Source: Parasponia andersonii (lineage: Eukaryota; Streptophyta; Magnoliopsida; Rosales; Cannabaceae). From it: DNA of 64,000 bases. Positions 24,601 through 38,900 of the stretch are shown piece after piece. A program made the translations under genes and the position numbers. The notes under the pieces are model-generated. The model did no database searches and had not been told where the DNA came from. It saw only the letters and a program-made list of their open reading frames with translations. The DNA lies in assembly GCA_002914805.1 (NCBI GenBank), contig JXTB01000048.1:236420-300419 (forward strand), read 5' to 3'. Position 1 is the stretch's first letter; each line of letters opens with the position of its first letter.

Positions 24601-25070
24601 AATTGATTTGAATTTCGATTGTCCCCAGATTGGCAGGACTTTTACTTGGGTCTTTTTCTTTTACATACGTGCATTTATTTTTGTAATGGCCATATTCTTG
24701 ATGTCTTAGCAAATACCAAGGCCAAAATGAGGACATAACCACCAAGAGAACTACTTCTGAGGATTCACCTGCAAGGAATGGTGATTATTGTGTAATGGAA
24801 GATGAAGGGCTCTCTTCAGATCATCCGGATGATCAAAAGATCACCTTTGATTGTCTCGGCTCATTGGGCCCAAAGGCATCTGGAATTCAGAAGATTATTC
24901 CTCCAGAGCTGGGTGTAAGTAGTTCCACCATATTGGGCCTTCCATTTTCTTTTTTAGTCTCTTTTGATTGGTCATTTGGAAACCTAATTAATTTTACTAA
25001 TCTACAGGTAAATGATGATTATTGGTTTGGATCAGATCCTGAAGTAAGCATTGCAAATCTGTGGGAGTAA
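21664..25070 (+). CDS. E2F transcription factor (canonical DP-dependent E2F, E2FC-like)
   Basis: Cell-cycle transcription factor that binds DNA with a DP partner and is held by retinoblastoma-related protein. Twelve exons in phase give 404 aa: 21664-21921, 22618-22780, 22981-23066, 23183-23271, 23371-23425, 23824-23876, 23960-24010, 24106-24154, 24271-24336, 24419-24495, 24710-24914 and 25008-25070. The winged-helix domain (about 137-202) shows [10 protein letters not shown] and [18 protein letters not shown], the family signature. A leucine-rich coiled coil and dimerisation region follows (about 205-300, with [10 protein letters not shown] and TLIVIKAP marked-box motifs). The last residues, [16 protein letters not shown], are the RBR-binding transactivation tail. 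A single DNA-binding domain excludes the atypical DEL/E2Fd-f type. The short N terminus favours E2FC over E2FA/B, but this is inference. The N-terminus is unusually His-rich (HSHSHSHY; a seven-His run). Confidence 0.93.
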
Positions 25071-26600
25071 TAATCTATTTTAGTGAGTCCAATATGATTA
25101 CTCCTTTCCGTGAAATCTCTATATTTGGATTTGCAACTGTGATCTAAAACACTTCGAAACCAGCACATAATTTGCCATTTCTGTTTCTTGGTAACTTCTA
25201 GCAAATGAGGAGTGGACGACTCAAGCAGATGACCAAATTCAAGAAAATTCTGTAAAAACTGGTGCAAAATTGGATAGGTGACAAGTGGACTGAGTCCATA
25301 ATGTAAAGGAAAAGAACAGTAGTTGAGACTTCCAGGTAAATGAAGGAGAAGGTTTCTGAGTTTTGCTTCATATTTTTAAGGCAAATTGTACAGTTGAACG
25401 ATTCTTTTATTTTTTATTTTTTCTCAGATTTATAATTACCATAGAAAGTTTAGACATATACTGCAATAGTCCTATTTAGCCTTGTGGCTGCCAAAACCTA
25501 ACCTACATACTGTTAACCATCCGGGTTTCTTTAAGGAATAGTCTTTTACCCTTTTCGGCTTTTCCCTGCCTGAGAAACAGGTGGATTAGCATAAAGGCAA
25601 TATTAAAGTTAAGTCTATACTGGTGTCTTTCATTATTTAGCTCTCTGGTTACTCGTTTTTATTCTAGAATCTAACAAATTTGGATTATGCTCGACTGATA
25701 AAGTTCAAGCGTTGGCAACCGCAACGATTCGACTTGATCTCGCTTATTTAATCGCCAATTCTGTTTTACGTCGAGATGCTGCAAAGTCAGAGTTTCACCA
25801 AACAAGTTTTATTACTGATTTTACACTAGAGACTACCTAAACCTCAATAATTTACAGAATTGGGTTAAGTCTACAGATCTGTTTTGGTATGTCGGTACAG
25901 ATACTTTACTTTCATTCCACATCAGGAATTAAATTAATGTTGACGTTGAATTTGGTCCTCTTTTCTGGATCTAGTTACAGTAGACCAATGTCTCATCTTA
26001 GTTTCGTTTCTTTTATATTATTACCACTATTATTAATTTTTCCACTTTTAGTATTCAGTCAACTCCCAATAACAATGTATAGGCCATTGCTATGGATAAC
26101 GTCTTTTAGAGTAAGAAATACCCGGCGAACAAGCACTTCTATGACATGAAAACGCACCAAAATCAAAATTATTTAAACTGAGCAATTTGAGCGTTATTAC
26201 AGGTTCTCGTTATGCATTTATAATTTGTTTTGTTGAAAATCTAATTCTTGATCGACTCGGACCTCACCCAATTCTCAATTACGAAATAGATTAATACATA
26301 ATCTATACCCAAAATAAAAACATTATTTCAACCTATACTCTTGGTGACTCCAAAGGTTGACCGGTTAGCACCTGATGCATCTTGCAAGTTTTATCCTTAT
26401 CAACAAGTTGTATATCAGAATGTTAAACATCAGCTATACCAACTAAGACCCTACATCTGCCAACAATATTCAAAAAATAAAGCTAACAAATATCATTGAA
26501 ACTGGACATCAAATTTACAACATTGTCTGCAACAATTCCATGCCCATTATCGTTCACCTATCATTAAATGCTAGCTCTGTGAACCAAATTTTGGACCGCT
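25071..26600. other. Convergent intergenic region between E2F and HVA22
   Basis: Holds the 3' untranslated regions of two convergent genes. No coding family or repeat is recognised in the middle (25400-26300). Confidence 0.5.
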
Positions 26601-28212
26601 TTAACGACCTGTTGTAGATCTAGTTTTCCTCAACCTACCACGTGTCATCCGAATGGCGTCTTCCATAACTGTCTCTTTTGCTGGAGGCTGAGGGTTTGCA
26701 TTTTCAGTTTCTGACAAAGAAGCCTCTTGTTCAATCTGCATTGATTCCAATTCAGCAGGAGCAGATTCGCTTTCCGGTGTGGCTGTTGATTTTTGGGTAT
26801 TAGGAACTGCCACTTGAGTCCTTGTATTTGAGACTGCCGCTTGGCTTTTAGCAATTGAAACTGCAGCTTGACTTTTAGTATTTGGACCTGATGCTTGGCT
26901 TTGAGTACTTGAACTTGCTGCTTGGGTGACAGCTTTAGGCACTTCTGAAGAAGCCAACTCTTCTGCTATCTCCTTTTGGTATTGACTTGAAGATGTACTA
27001 GACGTAGGAGATGGTGGTTCTTCGGGTTGAGATGGTGCTGCAGCTGGTTGGTGATTCTGTGCACCAGAGTTTTGGCGAGGAGGTTGTCGAGCCCTACTGC
27101 CTTGTTGTTGCTGTGGTAACAAAATAAGGTTTAAGTTCAGAAGAAATGAGTGGCAGCAAAAGATACAAAGCATCGGGAATGACGATCAATAACAAATGGT
27201 TTTGATATCCTAAAAAAATGTAGACGCCCATGAGATAAATGCTAAACTAAAAATAAGATTGTGAACATATTCATGATGAACTACCTGAGGAGGGCATGGC
27301 CTCGGTGTTGATTGTGCAGCAACATACTGCAATATATCAAAAATCCTTGTCTGGCCATAGCTTGCAGCTCTTTGCCAGTACAAGAATGCAATGTCTCCAG
27401 CCCTGGTCCTTAGTTCCAACAGGTTCCGGTCAATTTCATTCTCATGCTTTGCAAGATATGGTCGAAAGAAGGAGTCATACACGTAAGTTGTTCCCTGACA
27501 CACAAACATTTATCACAATCATGAAAAGGATTACTAAACAAATGAGGGCAGAGACTAAGACAAGCGCTAAATATCATTTATCTCAATCACGAAAAGGATA
27601 ACTACACAAATGAGAGCAGAGACTAAGACAAGCACTAAACATCATTACACAGCTCAAAAACCAGAGATCCTACCTTCATTCTAGGGTGCCACAGGTATAT
27701 GAAGAATAACAACTTAACTTCACTATACATCGGAACCCTTCAAAAATTATGAAAAAAACAAATTAAATACAGAAGGAGGCACAACATAGTATTTACTCTA
27801 AAAAGTCTTCTTTAGATTCAGATTAGAAATCCCTACCACGAAATAAAAGCATCACCAACCCTCTCACACACTGTCAAAAATGCCACCAGAATCCTATCCC
27901 GAGAAACAAAAATGTAATCAAAATTCTCTATAAGATTGGTTGTGACAGAAAAGACAACCCATACAACTGACAATCATACCAGTACTGGCACCAAAACAGA
28001 AGTTGCTCAATCTCTGGCTTGTTTTTTTCAACCGTTTTGTAGCACTCGTAAGCTGGATAAGCATAGCCAAGAACCATTCTGCCAACAATTAAAAGTTGAA
28101 AAACACAAAATTAGCTTTCGAAACAACACCATACACATTGATTATCGACGAGAAATGAGAGAAAGCCTTTAGTAACTTACACAAGTCCCCTGGTTATAAA
28201 GGATCCGATCAT
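26601..28212 (-). CDS. HVA22 family protein (TB2/DP1, REEP-like), HVA22i/j type
   Basis: Membrane-shaping ER protein family; plant HVA22 members act in stress responses, vesicle traffic and autophagy. Six coding exons in phase on the minus strand give 323 aa: 28212-28181, 28078-27980, 27893-27837, 27737-27674, 27494-27285 and 27110-26601. The start MIGSFITRGL and then MVLGYAYPAYECYKTVEKN are the family N terminus. TB2/DP1 hairpin segments follow (WILVAFLTVCERVGDAFISW, MYSEVKLLFFIYLWHP), then GTTYVYDSFFRPYLAKHE. The conserved helix ends at about residue 154 in YVAAQSTPRP. The last exon encodes a long Gln, Pro, Ser, Thr-rich tail with a degenerate nonapeptide repeat (KSQAAVSIA, KSQAAVSNT, RTQVAVPNT) and a basic end (RGRLRKTRSTTGR). 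The tail is typical of the long i/j subgroup and not of HVA22a-f. No break is seen. Confidence 0.92.
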
Positions 28213-29450
28213 CTTGTATACCTAGCTGTAGCTGCACAAAGAAATCAATCCTGTGTCAAATTGAACAAAATAATAATAGCACCAACTCTAATTGAAAGCA
28301 TAATAATATTAGAGAGACGAAATTTAATAAACACCAATATAGGTTGCAATCATGGGAAGCAATTCTCGCAGACGAAACTGCCAATATAAGTAGCATAAGA
28401 TAATACGATTACACAATCATAATTAAGCATTGGATATCTACTTCTTCCTCTTTTAAACTGCTAAGAAAATGGAAAACAAGAAAGGAACATAGAACAGTAA
28501 AAAGTAATGTCTTAAGCTACACTTTTGTCCCCATACCGCGGCATCGATTTTGCCTTTCCTTGTTTTATGAATCACATTATGTGCTTCTCCTCAGGAGCTT
28601 GGTAACCGATACAAAGCTTCTAATTGAACACATTAGCACGAAAAGGAAAAGCTAAGTTGACTTGTAATTTTCAAAATTTGAAAGTCAAAACAACATCAAA
28701 CGGTTAAAACTCTTCATTTTCTTACTAATTTTGTCCCAGTTTTCTCAGCAGCCAAACAACAAAAATGAAATTTGAATGTAAACAGTAATCACATAGGTTG
28801 CAAAATCAGNAAAAAAAAAAAACAGATGCAAACAGAGCAAAAGATTAACACAAACGAAGCTCTGAACCCCAAAATTAGGGCGAACAACATCGCAATGAAC
28901 AACTATAGCTGCAAACCAAAAACGTCATCACCAAAAATTCAAAAACTACCAAAGGCACAAATTAAACAATACATAAAAGGCCTCAAGCAATGTTAAATCA
29001 AAAATCATTGAAGAGCCAGCAATAACCACTTGAAGACCTTCAAACCAAATCCAAAAATACGTTTCATTTCATCAGTGCAAGTATAGAGTCTCTGCTTATA
29101 CCAAAAATATCTTAAGAAACGTTTCTATAAGCACAAAATCTTCCATTAAAATAGCTTCAGCAATGAGAAACGGAATCATTATAAAAGAAATTTTGAGAAA
29201 AAAGAAATGAAATCGGCATATACCTCTTGATGACGATTTCGAAATTTTTAGAAAACCAAAAAAAAAAAATGAGAGTTTAATCTCGATAATCAAAACGAAG
29301 CTGATGAATCGTTCGTCTCCGCTGAGTGAGATAAGATCTCCACCGTAAGATCAATCGGCAACCCCCAACTGCCACCGCGATCCGTTGCGATGTCGGCGGC
29401 GATGGAGACTCGGAGCGAAAGAAGCGAGGCCTGTTTTTGGATTTCGGTTT
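28213..29450 (-). promoter_or_regulatory. HVA22 gene 5' leader with probable intron
   Basis: An acceptor-like TTGTGCAG (minus strand, about 28232) lies 20 bases before the ATG, and a donor-like AGAG|GTATAT lies at about 29223. A leader intron of roughly 1 kb is therefore likely, with a first non-coding exon in the GC-richer block at about 29224-29440. One undetermined base is near 28810. The open frames on either strand here are not supported as genes. Confidence 0.45.
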
Positions 29451-29863
29451 CTGCTTTGTGAGAGAGAGATTGTGCCGTTTAAATTCGCTTTTTGGTTTTT
29501 TTCTATTTTTATTTTTATTTTTATTTTCTTTCAAATTAAAAAAATGTAAAAAATAAAAGAAAATCAGCGTGGGATTTGATTTTGTTATGTATCTATTGCC
29601 TTTGGCCCTCTTTCTATTTAATCGTGGGGATGAAGTTTAATTCCCTTTGTTTGTTTGGATCACGAGCGTGGTGCTGATATTGGCTTAATCACCGTTGAAG
29701 CTTACATCAACGGATTAGATTTACTTTTTCTTATGCATTACCTTTGACTTACAGGTGTACTTCTCTTTCTATTTTTATCTTTTCTATTTATTCTGCTTCA
29801 CGAGTAAATCAATGACTATTTAAACTAAAATGAAATCAACTAGACTTTTTCTTCTTTTTTTCA

Positions 29864-29897
<34 letters not shown>

Positions 29898-32800
29898 TTT
29901 TCCAATTTCTTTTACTTATGCTGTCTGGATCTATTGCTTGTAGATTCTACGCATATAATTACTAAGTAGCAGTTTTAGGATGGACAATAGAAACACTTAT
30001 TTTTATTATAAGAATCTGTAGGTTCGAGTTGCTACTTAGCATTGTTCCAAATTTCCAATCCAGGTCATTCGTTTATATTTTGTAATTGTTCTAATTAGAT
30101 AATGTGTTAAAAATAATTAAATAGATAAAGATTAAGATGGTGTGGACAGAATATAGGCAATCCACTTTCGTTTTGAGACATCCTGTGTAGCAAGCAAATG
30201 TGCACCCAAAATTATCTTAGATGAGATAGCATTCCGAAAAAGGGCTCATTTACTTTTTAAAAAATGAAAATAAAAAAAAAAATAACAGCGCCGTCGGTGG
30301 CTGCTTTTACCGTTTCGTCCTACTAGCAGTATGTTAGGAAACAAAGTTATCTGTACATTTAAAGTGGCAATTCTGTAAAAGTGACAAAAGCAAGAATATG
30401 CTGCAGATAACGTGCGTCAAAGCATCAAATGGATAATTGGATATGGATAACGAGCAATTATATATAAAACTATAGGCCCAAAGAAAATGTTAAATTTGTT
30501 TAGTAGGGCCTACATAAATAACGGTAATCTCACCAAAGCATTTCGAGAATTAAGTTGGACATAAGCAAAAGCTAATCAATTGGTCAATTTTAATTGTCCG
30601 GGAAAGCAAAGCAATTAATTATACTAAACACTAATTATAACGATCATTGTTTAGGTTAACGTTAGAAGTTTTATGGTGTTATTTTAAGGATTAATTATAC
30701 TAATAACCCTTAATTATATTTATTGTGCTACTTTATCTTTTAAATTTTTAATTTATTTCAACTTATATAATAATGATATCTAAGTAATACAATTATTACA
30801 ACCTTTTATCACAAACGATTAGTTTTTTAAATATAAAATAATCATTGACAAAATATATAACTAGACATTATTTGTTTATACGATGAGCAAGAATCTTATT
30901 CTCACCAATTATCAAATTATGCACATGACTCGTATATGTTAAAAATTTAATAATTCATGAAAAGGAGTTATGATTGCTACAATAATTGTATAAAGTTTTG
31001 ATAATTTGTTGGGTAAATTGAAAATTCAGAATCTCATTATTAATCGCAGTCACTAAATTATGTATTTTGTAATGATTTATTTATGTTAAATATTTAATAA
31101 TTTTTGATAAAAAAATTATTATTGTAATAATTATATAAATTAAAGAAATATTATTATTCTATAAAGTTAAAAATTTAGAACTCAAAATAGTATCACAACT
31201 ATGAATATAATTCATGACTATTAATATCATGAACCTTTATATTAATATTTATGTACCGTGGTAGATATATATATTTTTTACCCTGTTAAAATTTATCTAA
31301 TTATGACTATTCACAATTGAAATTTATCTAAACATGACTATTCACAATTTTTATCAAAATCTTTCATTGAGATTAACTATCTTGTATTCTTTACCATTTC
31401 ATTATTAGTTTTGTCGTCACTCTCACATAGTCCCAAACCCATGTTAAGGGAAAAGGAGAAGACGATTACAAAGAATCTTCGTGAGTTTTTTATTGGATTG
31501 GAGGTGTCATATATGTTAAAGTTTTACACCACTTTAGGTTGTAACAGTCCTTAATTAAATAACAAAGTAGTGAGATTTGGGGCCATTGAAGTGCGTCATA
31601 AATTTACAATATGGGAGTTTTGGGTTGGTATGGGACCACCTATGGATGTACGTGTACCCTTTGGTAGGGCTTACGATTGCAAAGGGCACAGTAAATGTCT
31701 TGCTAATTCTTTAAGCTGTTCTCAAAATAAGCTGCAATCCGACCAAATTAAAAAAGGAGGAAAGTTGAAAGAATAATAAGATAGGGAAAATCAAGATTCT
31801 TTATCTTTGCCATATTAGAAAGCAAAGCATTAGCTAACAGGGTACAAATGTTTTATCTCTCCCTGTTTTTTCTAACGATTAAATAGCTTTATATTAGGCC
31901 ACAAATCAATACATTATAGGGAAATAAGAGTACACTTGATTTTTTTTTTCAAAAATGTTCGGTTTTTCTTCGAAGATTTAGTTTTATGTTCGGGTATAGT
32001 GTTTAACATATTGAGCATTATGATTAACACCAAATATCCCATAAATCAGTTTGATACAGCCACAATATTAAGTGATATAGTCGGATATAAAATTAAAAAT
32101 GAAAAAAAGGGAAATTAAACTCTTTGAAAGAATTAACTTCAGCTCCACTTCTCTATTTGATCCATTTTTTAGTTGTTAATTTTTCTCGGTCCCTTTTATC
32201 TTTCTTGTTCTTTTTTCCTAATCTTGTACCCACGGCTAAAAAAGTTGAAACATCAATGTGCGATAGGAATATTAAGTGGTCCAACAATAATTTTCCTGAA
32301 CAGATTTTGTGAGTCAGGGGAAAAAAAAATACAAGAGTTACTCTACCTACCACTTTCTTTAATGCAAATTAAAAGAATAACTATTCAAGCAAAGCATAAA
32401 AATAAAATTAAAAGATTAACTAACATTGAAGTATTTGACTGTCTTCTACTAAGGACTGACATGATTCTACCCTAAAGACAAAATTTGATTAAAACTACGC
32501 GTGTAATGACCGTAATATCATGATTACTCTAAAAACATCTTTTATAATTGCAATTGATCATGCCTGTGACAATACGTTAATTAGAACGTGATAAACTTTA
32601 ATATAATTATAACGACTACGGTGATGGTGATAGTAGACTAGTAGTCCACGCCGATTGTTATATTTATTGGCATTGCCCATTTTATCCTTCTTTTATTTAT
32701 GATTTGTATTTTATCTATAAATAAATCACGCCACGTTCATTAATTAATTCATAATATATGGAAGGTAATGTGAATGGAAATGAGGGATTTTTTTCTTTTT

Positions 32801-33779
32801 TAATTCTTGTTCATGCGTTTACTTTTACAACCTCACGTAATTTAGTGAAATTAGGAAAGATAATAGATTAGTAAATTTGCCATTAAGGTATCTATTCCAT
32901 GTCAAAACTAAGAATTCTAATTTAGATGGGTCAATTACAGGAAATCGAAAAGAAACCACAAAGGAATGAGTAGAAAATATTGAAACAGCTAATTAATTAA
33001 ACAATAAAGCTCTAATCCAGAAAATAGTAAAAAAGATAACTAATTAAACTCGTACAAAGATAACTAATTAAACTCGTGGAAAGATAAGGGAAAAAAAAAA
33101 AAAAAGAGTAAACCCAAGAAAAAAGATGAGCATGTGGAGGTGGGGGAGGTTTCAAAGCCTTGGATTCTACGTTTTCTCAAAGGGACCGAGACTCGGCTAT
33201 TTACTGAATAAAACCACCCAATTAAAAAAAAAAAATTTTTGAAAAAAAAAAAAAGAAAGAGAAAAAAAAAAAAGAAAGAAGAAAAGAATTTTAGCATCGA
33301 ATTTCATTTCATGGTTTTTTTTTTTTTTTTTTTTTTTTTTTGGGATAAACCATTTCATGGGGTCTTGGTTTTGGACACAGAGGAAAGGAGTCCCCCAATT
33401 ATAGTTGGGCACCACTCAGAAGGGTCGCTCTGTCATGTGCTTCTAATTATATCAGTTTGTTGGGGTGTCGCTCTCAACGCCCTTTACCCCATCCACTTAC
33501 CCAAACCTCTCAAAATCTCTGATTCTTCATTTTATCAACTTAATTATGTTTTACTTTTCCGTAACAAGCGTTTTTAATTGCAAACTTTATTGATCTATAA
33601 GCTTTGCTTCTTTTGACAAATGTCGCTAAAAAAACTAGCCGTTAAGATAAGCATTTTTATAATTAATGTTTTAATATCATAGTTATTCACTATTGGTTAC
33701 ACCAGTTGACTATTAATCAACACATTCTATTCGGAAAAGGAGAAAAAAAAAAAAGTCTAATTAATAAACATTATTATTA
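29451..33779. other. Gene-poor AT-rich stretch
   Basis: About 4.3 kb with no coding signal I trust. A trinucleotide microsatellite (ATT)n lies at about 29864-29896. A poly-purine block (33080-33290) precedes a poly-T run (about 33317-33340). A less AT-rich patch at 33345-33560 has no recognisable family. Short open stretches near 31570 and 32124 lack known motifs and show no coding bias. Confidence 0.45.
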
Positions 33780-34154
33780 TCATTACTACGACTACTCCTG
33801 CTTAGTTGTAACTCCAATATGTCTTCATTTGACCTTTTGATATCGGAGTTTGTGTACGAGATTGAGTACATTTCTGTTGTTATAGGATACTGGCATCTAA
33901 GCCTAATAATATCACACTTCAAAGAATAAAAGATTGTAATATTCGAATACTATATTTCCAAAATAACATCGTTGGCACTATCATGGAACCAAAATAAATA
34001 ATGAGCTGCTACTATGTTATCTGCCATGTTTTCTCTATAATTGATGGCATTCGATAGCTTTTGATTTTTACTGCATAATCCTTGTTTGCCTCTCATTCGC
34101 CCGGGAAAAAAAAAAAAAATCTATTCAAACCATTTCTTTCTAATCGCCAGGGAT

Positions 34155-35118
34155 TGTTGGAAATGATTTTATTAAAACTTAAATAAGGATTACAATGACA
34201 AATGAGTTACATAACATTCTTACAGTGAGAATTAAGAAATATATTCATAAAACTGAAAAAAAAAAAAAAATCTTAATAGATATCCGAGCAATGATAGTCT
34301 CTGACAACAATTTTGGAGAAAAATTTCATAAAAGATGTAATAGAAAGCTTTTCAATGACTTCTTTTGAGTCTTCACTATTTAGATCGACACTTTTAATAA
34401 ATTTGTTAGAGAATATTACGCCAATTTTAATTTGCAATAATAATCTTTTCAGATTTAAATAAAAATAGTACTGTTCCAAACGATAATCACACTAATAACA
34501 AAGAAAATATAAAAAATAACTCAAAATATCACAATTCTAAATTTATATATACTAAAATCACAATAAATATAGATCTAAATAAATAAATGACTCACATAAG
34601 AGAAAAATCCTCTTTCCAAGTAGAAGAGACTCCCGTTGAGGAAAAAGATGACGAGAATGAGCTGCAGAGGTTATTGCGCAATGCTCAATTTTTGTAGCAT
34701 GCTAATTTTTTCGATTTGCACCCCCATGCGCGTGCCTGAGAGAGCATCTGTGGTAATTATTCTTACCACCGTCATAAAACATAGCTCTATATAAACTACT
34801 AGAAATAAGTTTCTCCCACCAATGTGGGACTTCTTGTTTTTCCTTTCATTTTTCAATTCCAATGGTACACTTTTGAGCGACAATTTCTCATTTATCCGTG
34901 CATCATTTTAAGCGAGTGAATATACGAAATCAATGTCCTCGCGGAGGAGAACAAGAATTCACCAAGACATTTCATCAACAAGATATAAGTCCTACTCAAT
35001 TTTTAGCTTCAAAATAGTTCATGAAAATAGGTTTTATAACAATTTTAGTCTTTATAAATTACTTGGGCTTCCAAGCCTAAGCTAAGTCCATATTCAATTC
35101 TTAACCCATTTTCTAACA
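34155..35118 (-). repeat. 3' LTR of the Ty1/copia-type element
   Basis: On the minus strand it starts TGTTAGAAAATGG, right after a polypurine tract (ACGGGGGA), and ends CATTTCCAACA. Only its first 420 bp or so (about 34690-35118) match the opposite LTR; the remaining half does not. Confidence 0.7.
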
Positions 35119-35872
35119 ATCCCCCGTATGAATGGAAATTGTAAAAGGAGAGACTACAGACTCTAGACTAAGTGATAGAATTCTATGAACGAATCCTGCA
35201 TAGAATAGGTAGGTATTTCCCTTTGAACCTTCCTTCGTGAAAGTATATTTAATTTATTGACTGAATAGTAGATACGATATCTTTGAACTATTCTGTCATT
35301 CATGTAAATGATGATATACTTCACACAGGAATCTTTCTTAACATATCCAGTTCTTACGGTTATGTTCATTTTGGCCTTGAACATCTCTGCCTGATTCTAC
35401 AAGAGTTTCTAAAGAATTAAGCCCTCATAATTCCCCTTTGAAGCGGCCCCTACTTCTCTCTCACATAGGTGATTTCTTAGTTAAGAGTAACCCGCATTAC
35501 TCCGCTCAGTTTCCCGACGCATAAGAATTATTCAAAGCTTTTGCTTACCCTATTCCTTACGGACATTACTATTTTTCATCACAGGAATGGATATGAAGGT
35601 AATACCCTCACAGGAGGATAACCCCTACAATGATCTAACTAAGTCTTTACAATTAGGTTGTTCCTTTGAACCTACATCTTGGGATCTCCAGTCAACTAGG
35701 TTGGGTTTCCATTGTACAGACTTTTACTTCATGGGCTTTAGTCCCATTCCTCTTGATGAGTTGTCAACTAACTCTCTGTTCAACCATTTGGTTAGCGGAT
35801 CCGCTAAGTTATCCTTAGACTTCACATAGTCTATAGAAATAACTCCCGTTGAGAATAGTTGTCTAATGGTAT

Positions 35873-35912
<40 letters not shown>

Positions 35913-38900
35913 TCCAATAGCCGATTGACTGTCACAATGTATAGATATTAGCGGCACAGGCTGAGGCCAATCTGGAATATCTTCTAAGAAATGGCGTAGC
36001 CATTCAGTCTCTTCACCATATTTGTCTAGAGCTATAAACTCAGATTCCATCGTAGATTGGGCTATAATAGTTTGTTTTTAAGATTTCTATGATATAGCTG
36101 CTCCAGCTAGTGTGAACACATACCCACTAGTAGACTTTGAGTCTTTTATATCAGATATCCAATTTGTATCGATGTATCCTTCTAAAACTGCAGGATATCT
36201 GTTATAGTATAATCCGTAGTCACGAGTATATCGTAAGTACCTAAGTACTTTCACAATTCCTTTCCAATGCTCAGCACTTGGATTACTCGAATATCTACTC
36301 AGTCTACTGACTGTGTAGGCTATATTTGGCCTTATGCAACTCATCAAGTACATCAGATTACCAATCACACTTGAGTAATCTACTTGAGAAACACTCTCAC
36401 CTTTATTCTTATGAAAGTGTTGACTCATGTCTATCGGAGTTCTGGACACTCCAGAATCATCTTTGTTGAATTTCTCCAAAATTTTGTCCACATAGTGTGA
36501 CTGATTAAGTATAAGTCCATCTGACGTTCTTGTAATTTTAATTCCCAAAATTACGTCAGCTAGACCCATATATTTCATGTCAAATTTGGAGTTCAACATA
36601 TTCTTAGTAGATTTGATCATCTTGTCATTACTACTAACAATGAGCATGTCATCAACATAAAGATACAAAATAAGGTAGCCATTTTCAGTGTTTTTGATAT
36701 AGACACATTCGTCACACTCATTAATTTTAAAACCATTAGTAAGCATTACTCTGTCAAAATTTTTATGCCATTACTTTGGTGCTTGCTTCAAGCCATACAG
36801 AGACTTGACCAGTTTACAGACTTTCTTTTCTTGTCTAGGAGCAACAAAACCTTCAGATTGTTCCATATAGATTTTTTCATCTAGATCTCTATTAAGTAAG
36901 GCTGTTTTTAAATCCTTTTGGTGTACTTCAAGATTCTGCAGAGCGGTAATCACAAGTATCATCCTTATGGAATTTATTCTTGTCATAGGAGAATAAGTAT
37001 CAAAATAATCTAGGCTTTCCTTTTGCCTATAACCTTTGATAACCAATCTAGCCTTATATTTGCCAATTGTTCTATCTGCTTTCATTTTTCTTTTGAAAAT
37101 CCATTTCGAACCAAGTGACTTACATCCTAGAGGAAGATCCATTAGTTCCCACGTATGGTTTTGTAAGATGGAATCAATTTCACTCTTAATGGCCTCTTTC
37201 CACAAAGGTCCCTCAACAGAGCTCATAGCTTCTTGGAAGCTTTGAGGTTCACTTTCCAACTTGTAAACTAAAAAATCTGGACCAAAAGATTTTTTAGTTC
37301 TCGCTCTTTTACTGCGTCTACGCTCATCTTCAACGACTTGTTCTTGGTCCTGACTATCCTCAGTAATAGCCTCATAAGTTCGTTTAGATGTACTAGGTAC
37401 TTCCTTGGATTTATACAGAAATTCATGTTCAAAGAACGATGCATTTCTCGATTCCATTATTATGTTCTTGTGTATGTCTGGAATTTGTGACTCATATACA
37501 AGAAACTGATAAGCACTACTATTATGTGCATAACCAATGAAAATACAATCTACTGTCTTTGGTCCTATTTTCACCTTTTTAGGTGTAGGTACCAATACCT
37601 TAGCAAGATATCCCCAAACTCGCAAGTATTTGTAGGAAGGCTTTTTACCTTTCCACAGCTCATAAGGTGTCTTTTTTTTTTTTTCTTACGGGGTACCTTA
37701 TTTAAAAGGTAATTAGCTGTTAAAACAGCTTCCCTCCAGATGTTCTGAGGCAACCCAGAACTTAACAGCAACGTATTCATCATCTCTTTCAAGGTATAAT
37801 TTTTCCTCTCAGCAACACCATTTGACTGAGGCGAATAACGCGGAGTGACTTTATGTATTATTCCGTGTTGTGTATAGAATTCACCAAAAAGTGATTCATA
37901 CTCTCCACCGCGATCACTTCTAATCATCTTAATCTTCTTATTAAGTTGATTTTCGATCTCATTCTTATAGAGAATAAACTTCTCTATTGCTTCGTCCTTA
38001 GATTTTAGTAAATACACATAACAATATTTTGGACTATCATCGACAAAAGTAATAAAATACTTATTGTCTCCCTTTGTTTGTACAAATTTTAAATCACAAA
38101 TATCACTGTGAACTAAATCAAGGGGTTCAGTATTTCTTTCAATAGTTTGAAAAGATAACCTTATCAATTTTGCCTCAATACAAGTTTGACACTTATGTTT
38201 TGTATCAATTTGGAAATCAAGAATATGATTTAAGTTAATTAATCTACATATAGTATCATAATTAACATGTCCTAGTCTACTATGCCATAAAGTAGAAGAC
38301 TCAATCAAGTAAGCAGAAGAACTCTCTTTATTGATATTGAGCTTTACAGTCATTATATTTAGTTTGAACATACCCCCATATTCATCCATGTCCCATAAAA
38401 AGACCATTTTTGGTCAATACAAATTTATCTGACTCAAACACCATATGGAATCCGTGCTTATTCAGAAGTGAACTAGACACAAGGTTCTTACGGATATTCG
38501 GTATGTACATCACATTATTCAGAGTCAGTTCATTCCCAGAAGTAATTTTTAGCACCACTTTGCCCAGACCTTGTACTTTAGAGGTGGCTGAATTACCCAT
38601 GAAGAGCTTTTTCCTATTCTCTACCGGTTCAAAGGTTGTGAACAGGCCCTTATCAAAACAAACATGTCTTGAAGCTCCAGTGTCAATCCACCATTCCCTT
38701 GGATTGGACCCAATAAGGTTGACTTCAGAAATGATAGCAGACAGACTTATGTCTTCTACATCTTTTGTGATGCCATCCACCACGTTGGCTTCATTCTTCT
38801 TCTTTTTTGGAAGTCGGCAATCTGAAGCCCTGTAACCTATCTTGTCACTAGTTAAAGCATTTTTCTTGAAATTTTTGCTTCTTGCCCACTCCTCCTTTAG

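Noticed and set aside
31570-31776. 68-codon open frame with several Cys
   Set aside because: No known domain, no neighbours to support it, and no splice context.
33064-33577. Lys- or Phe-rich open frames on both strands
   Set aside because: Produced by the purine-rich block and poly-T run.
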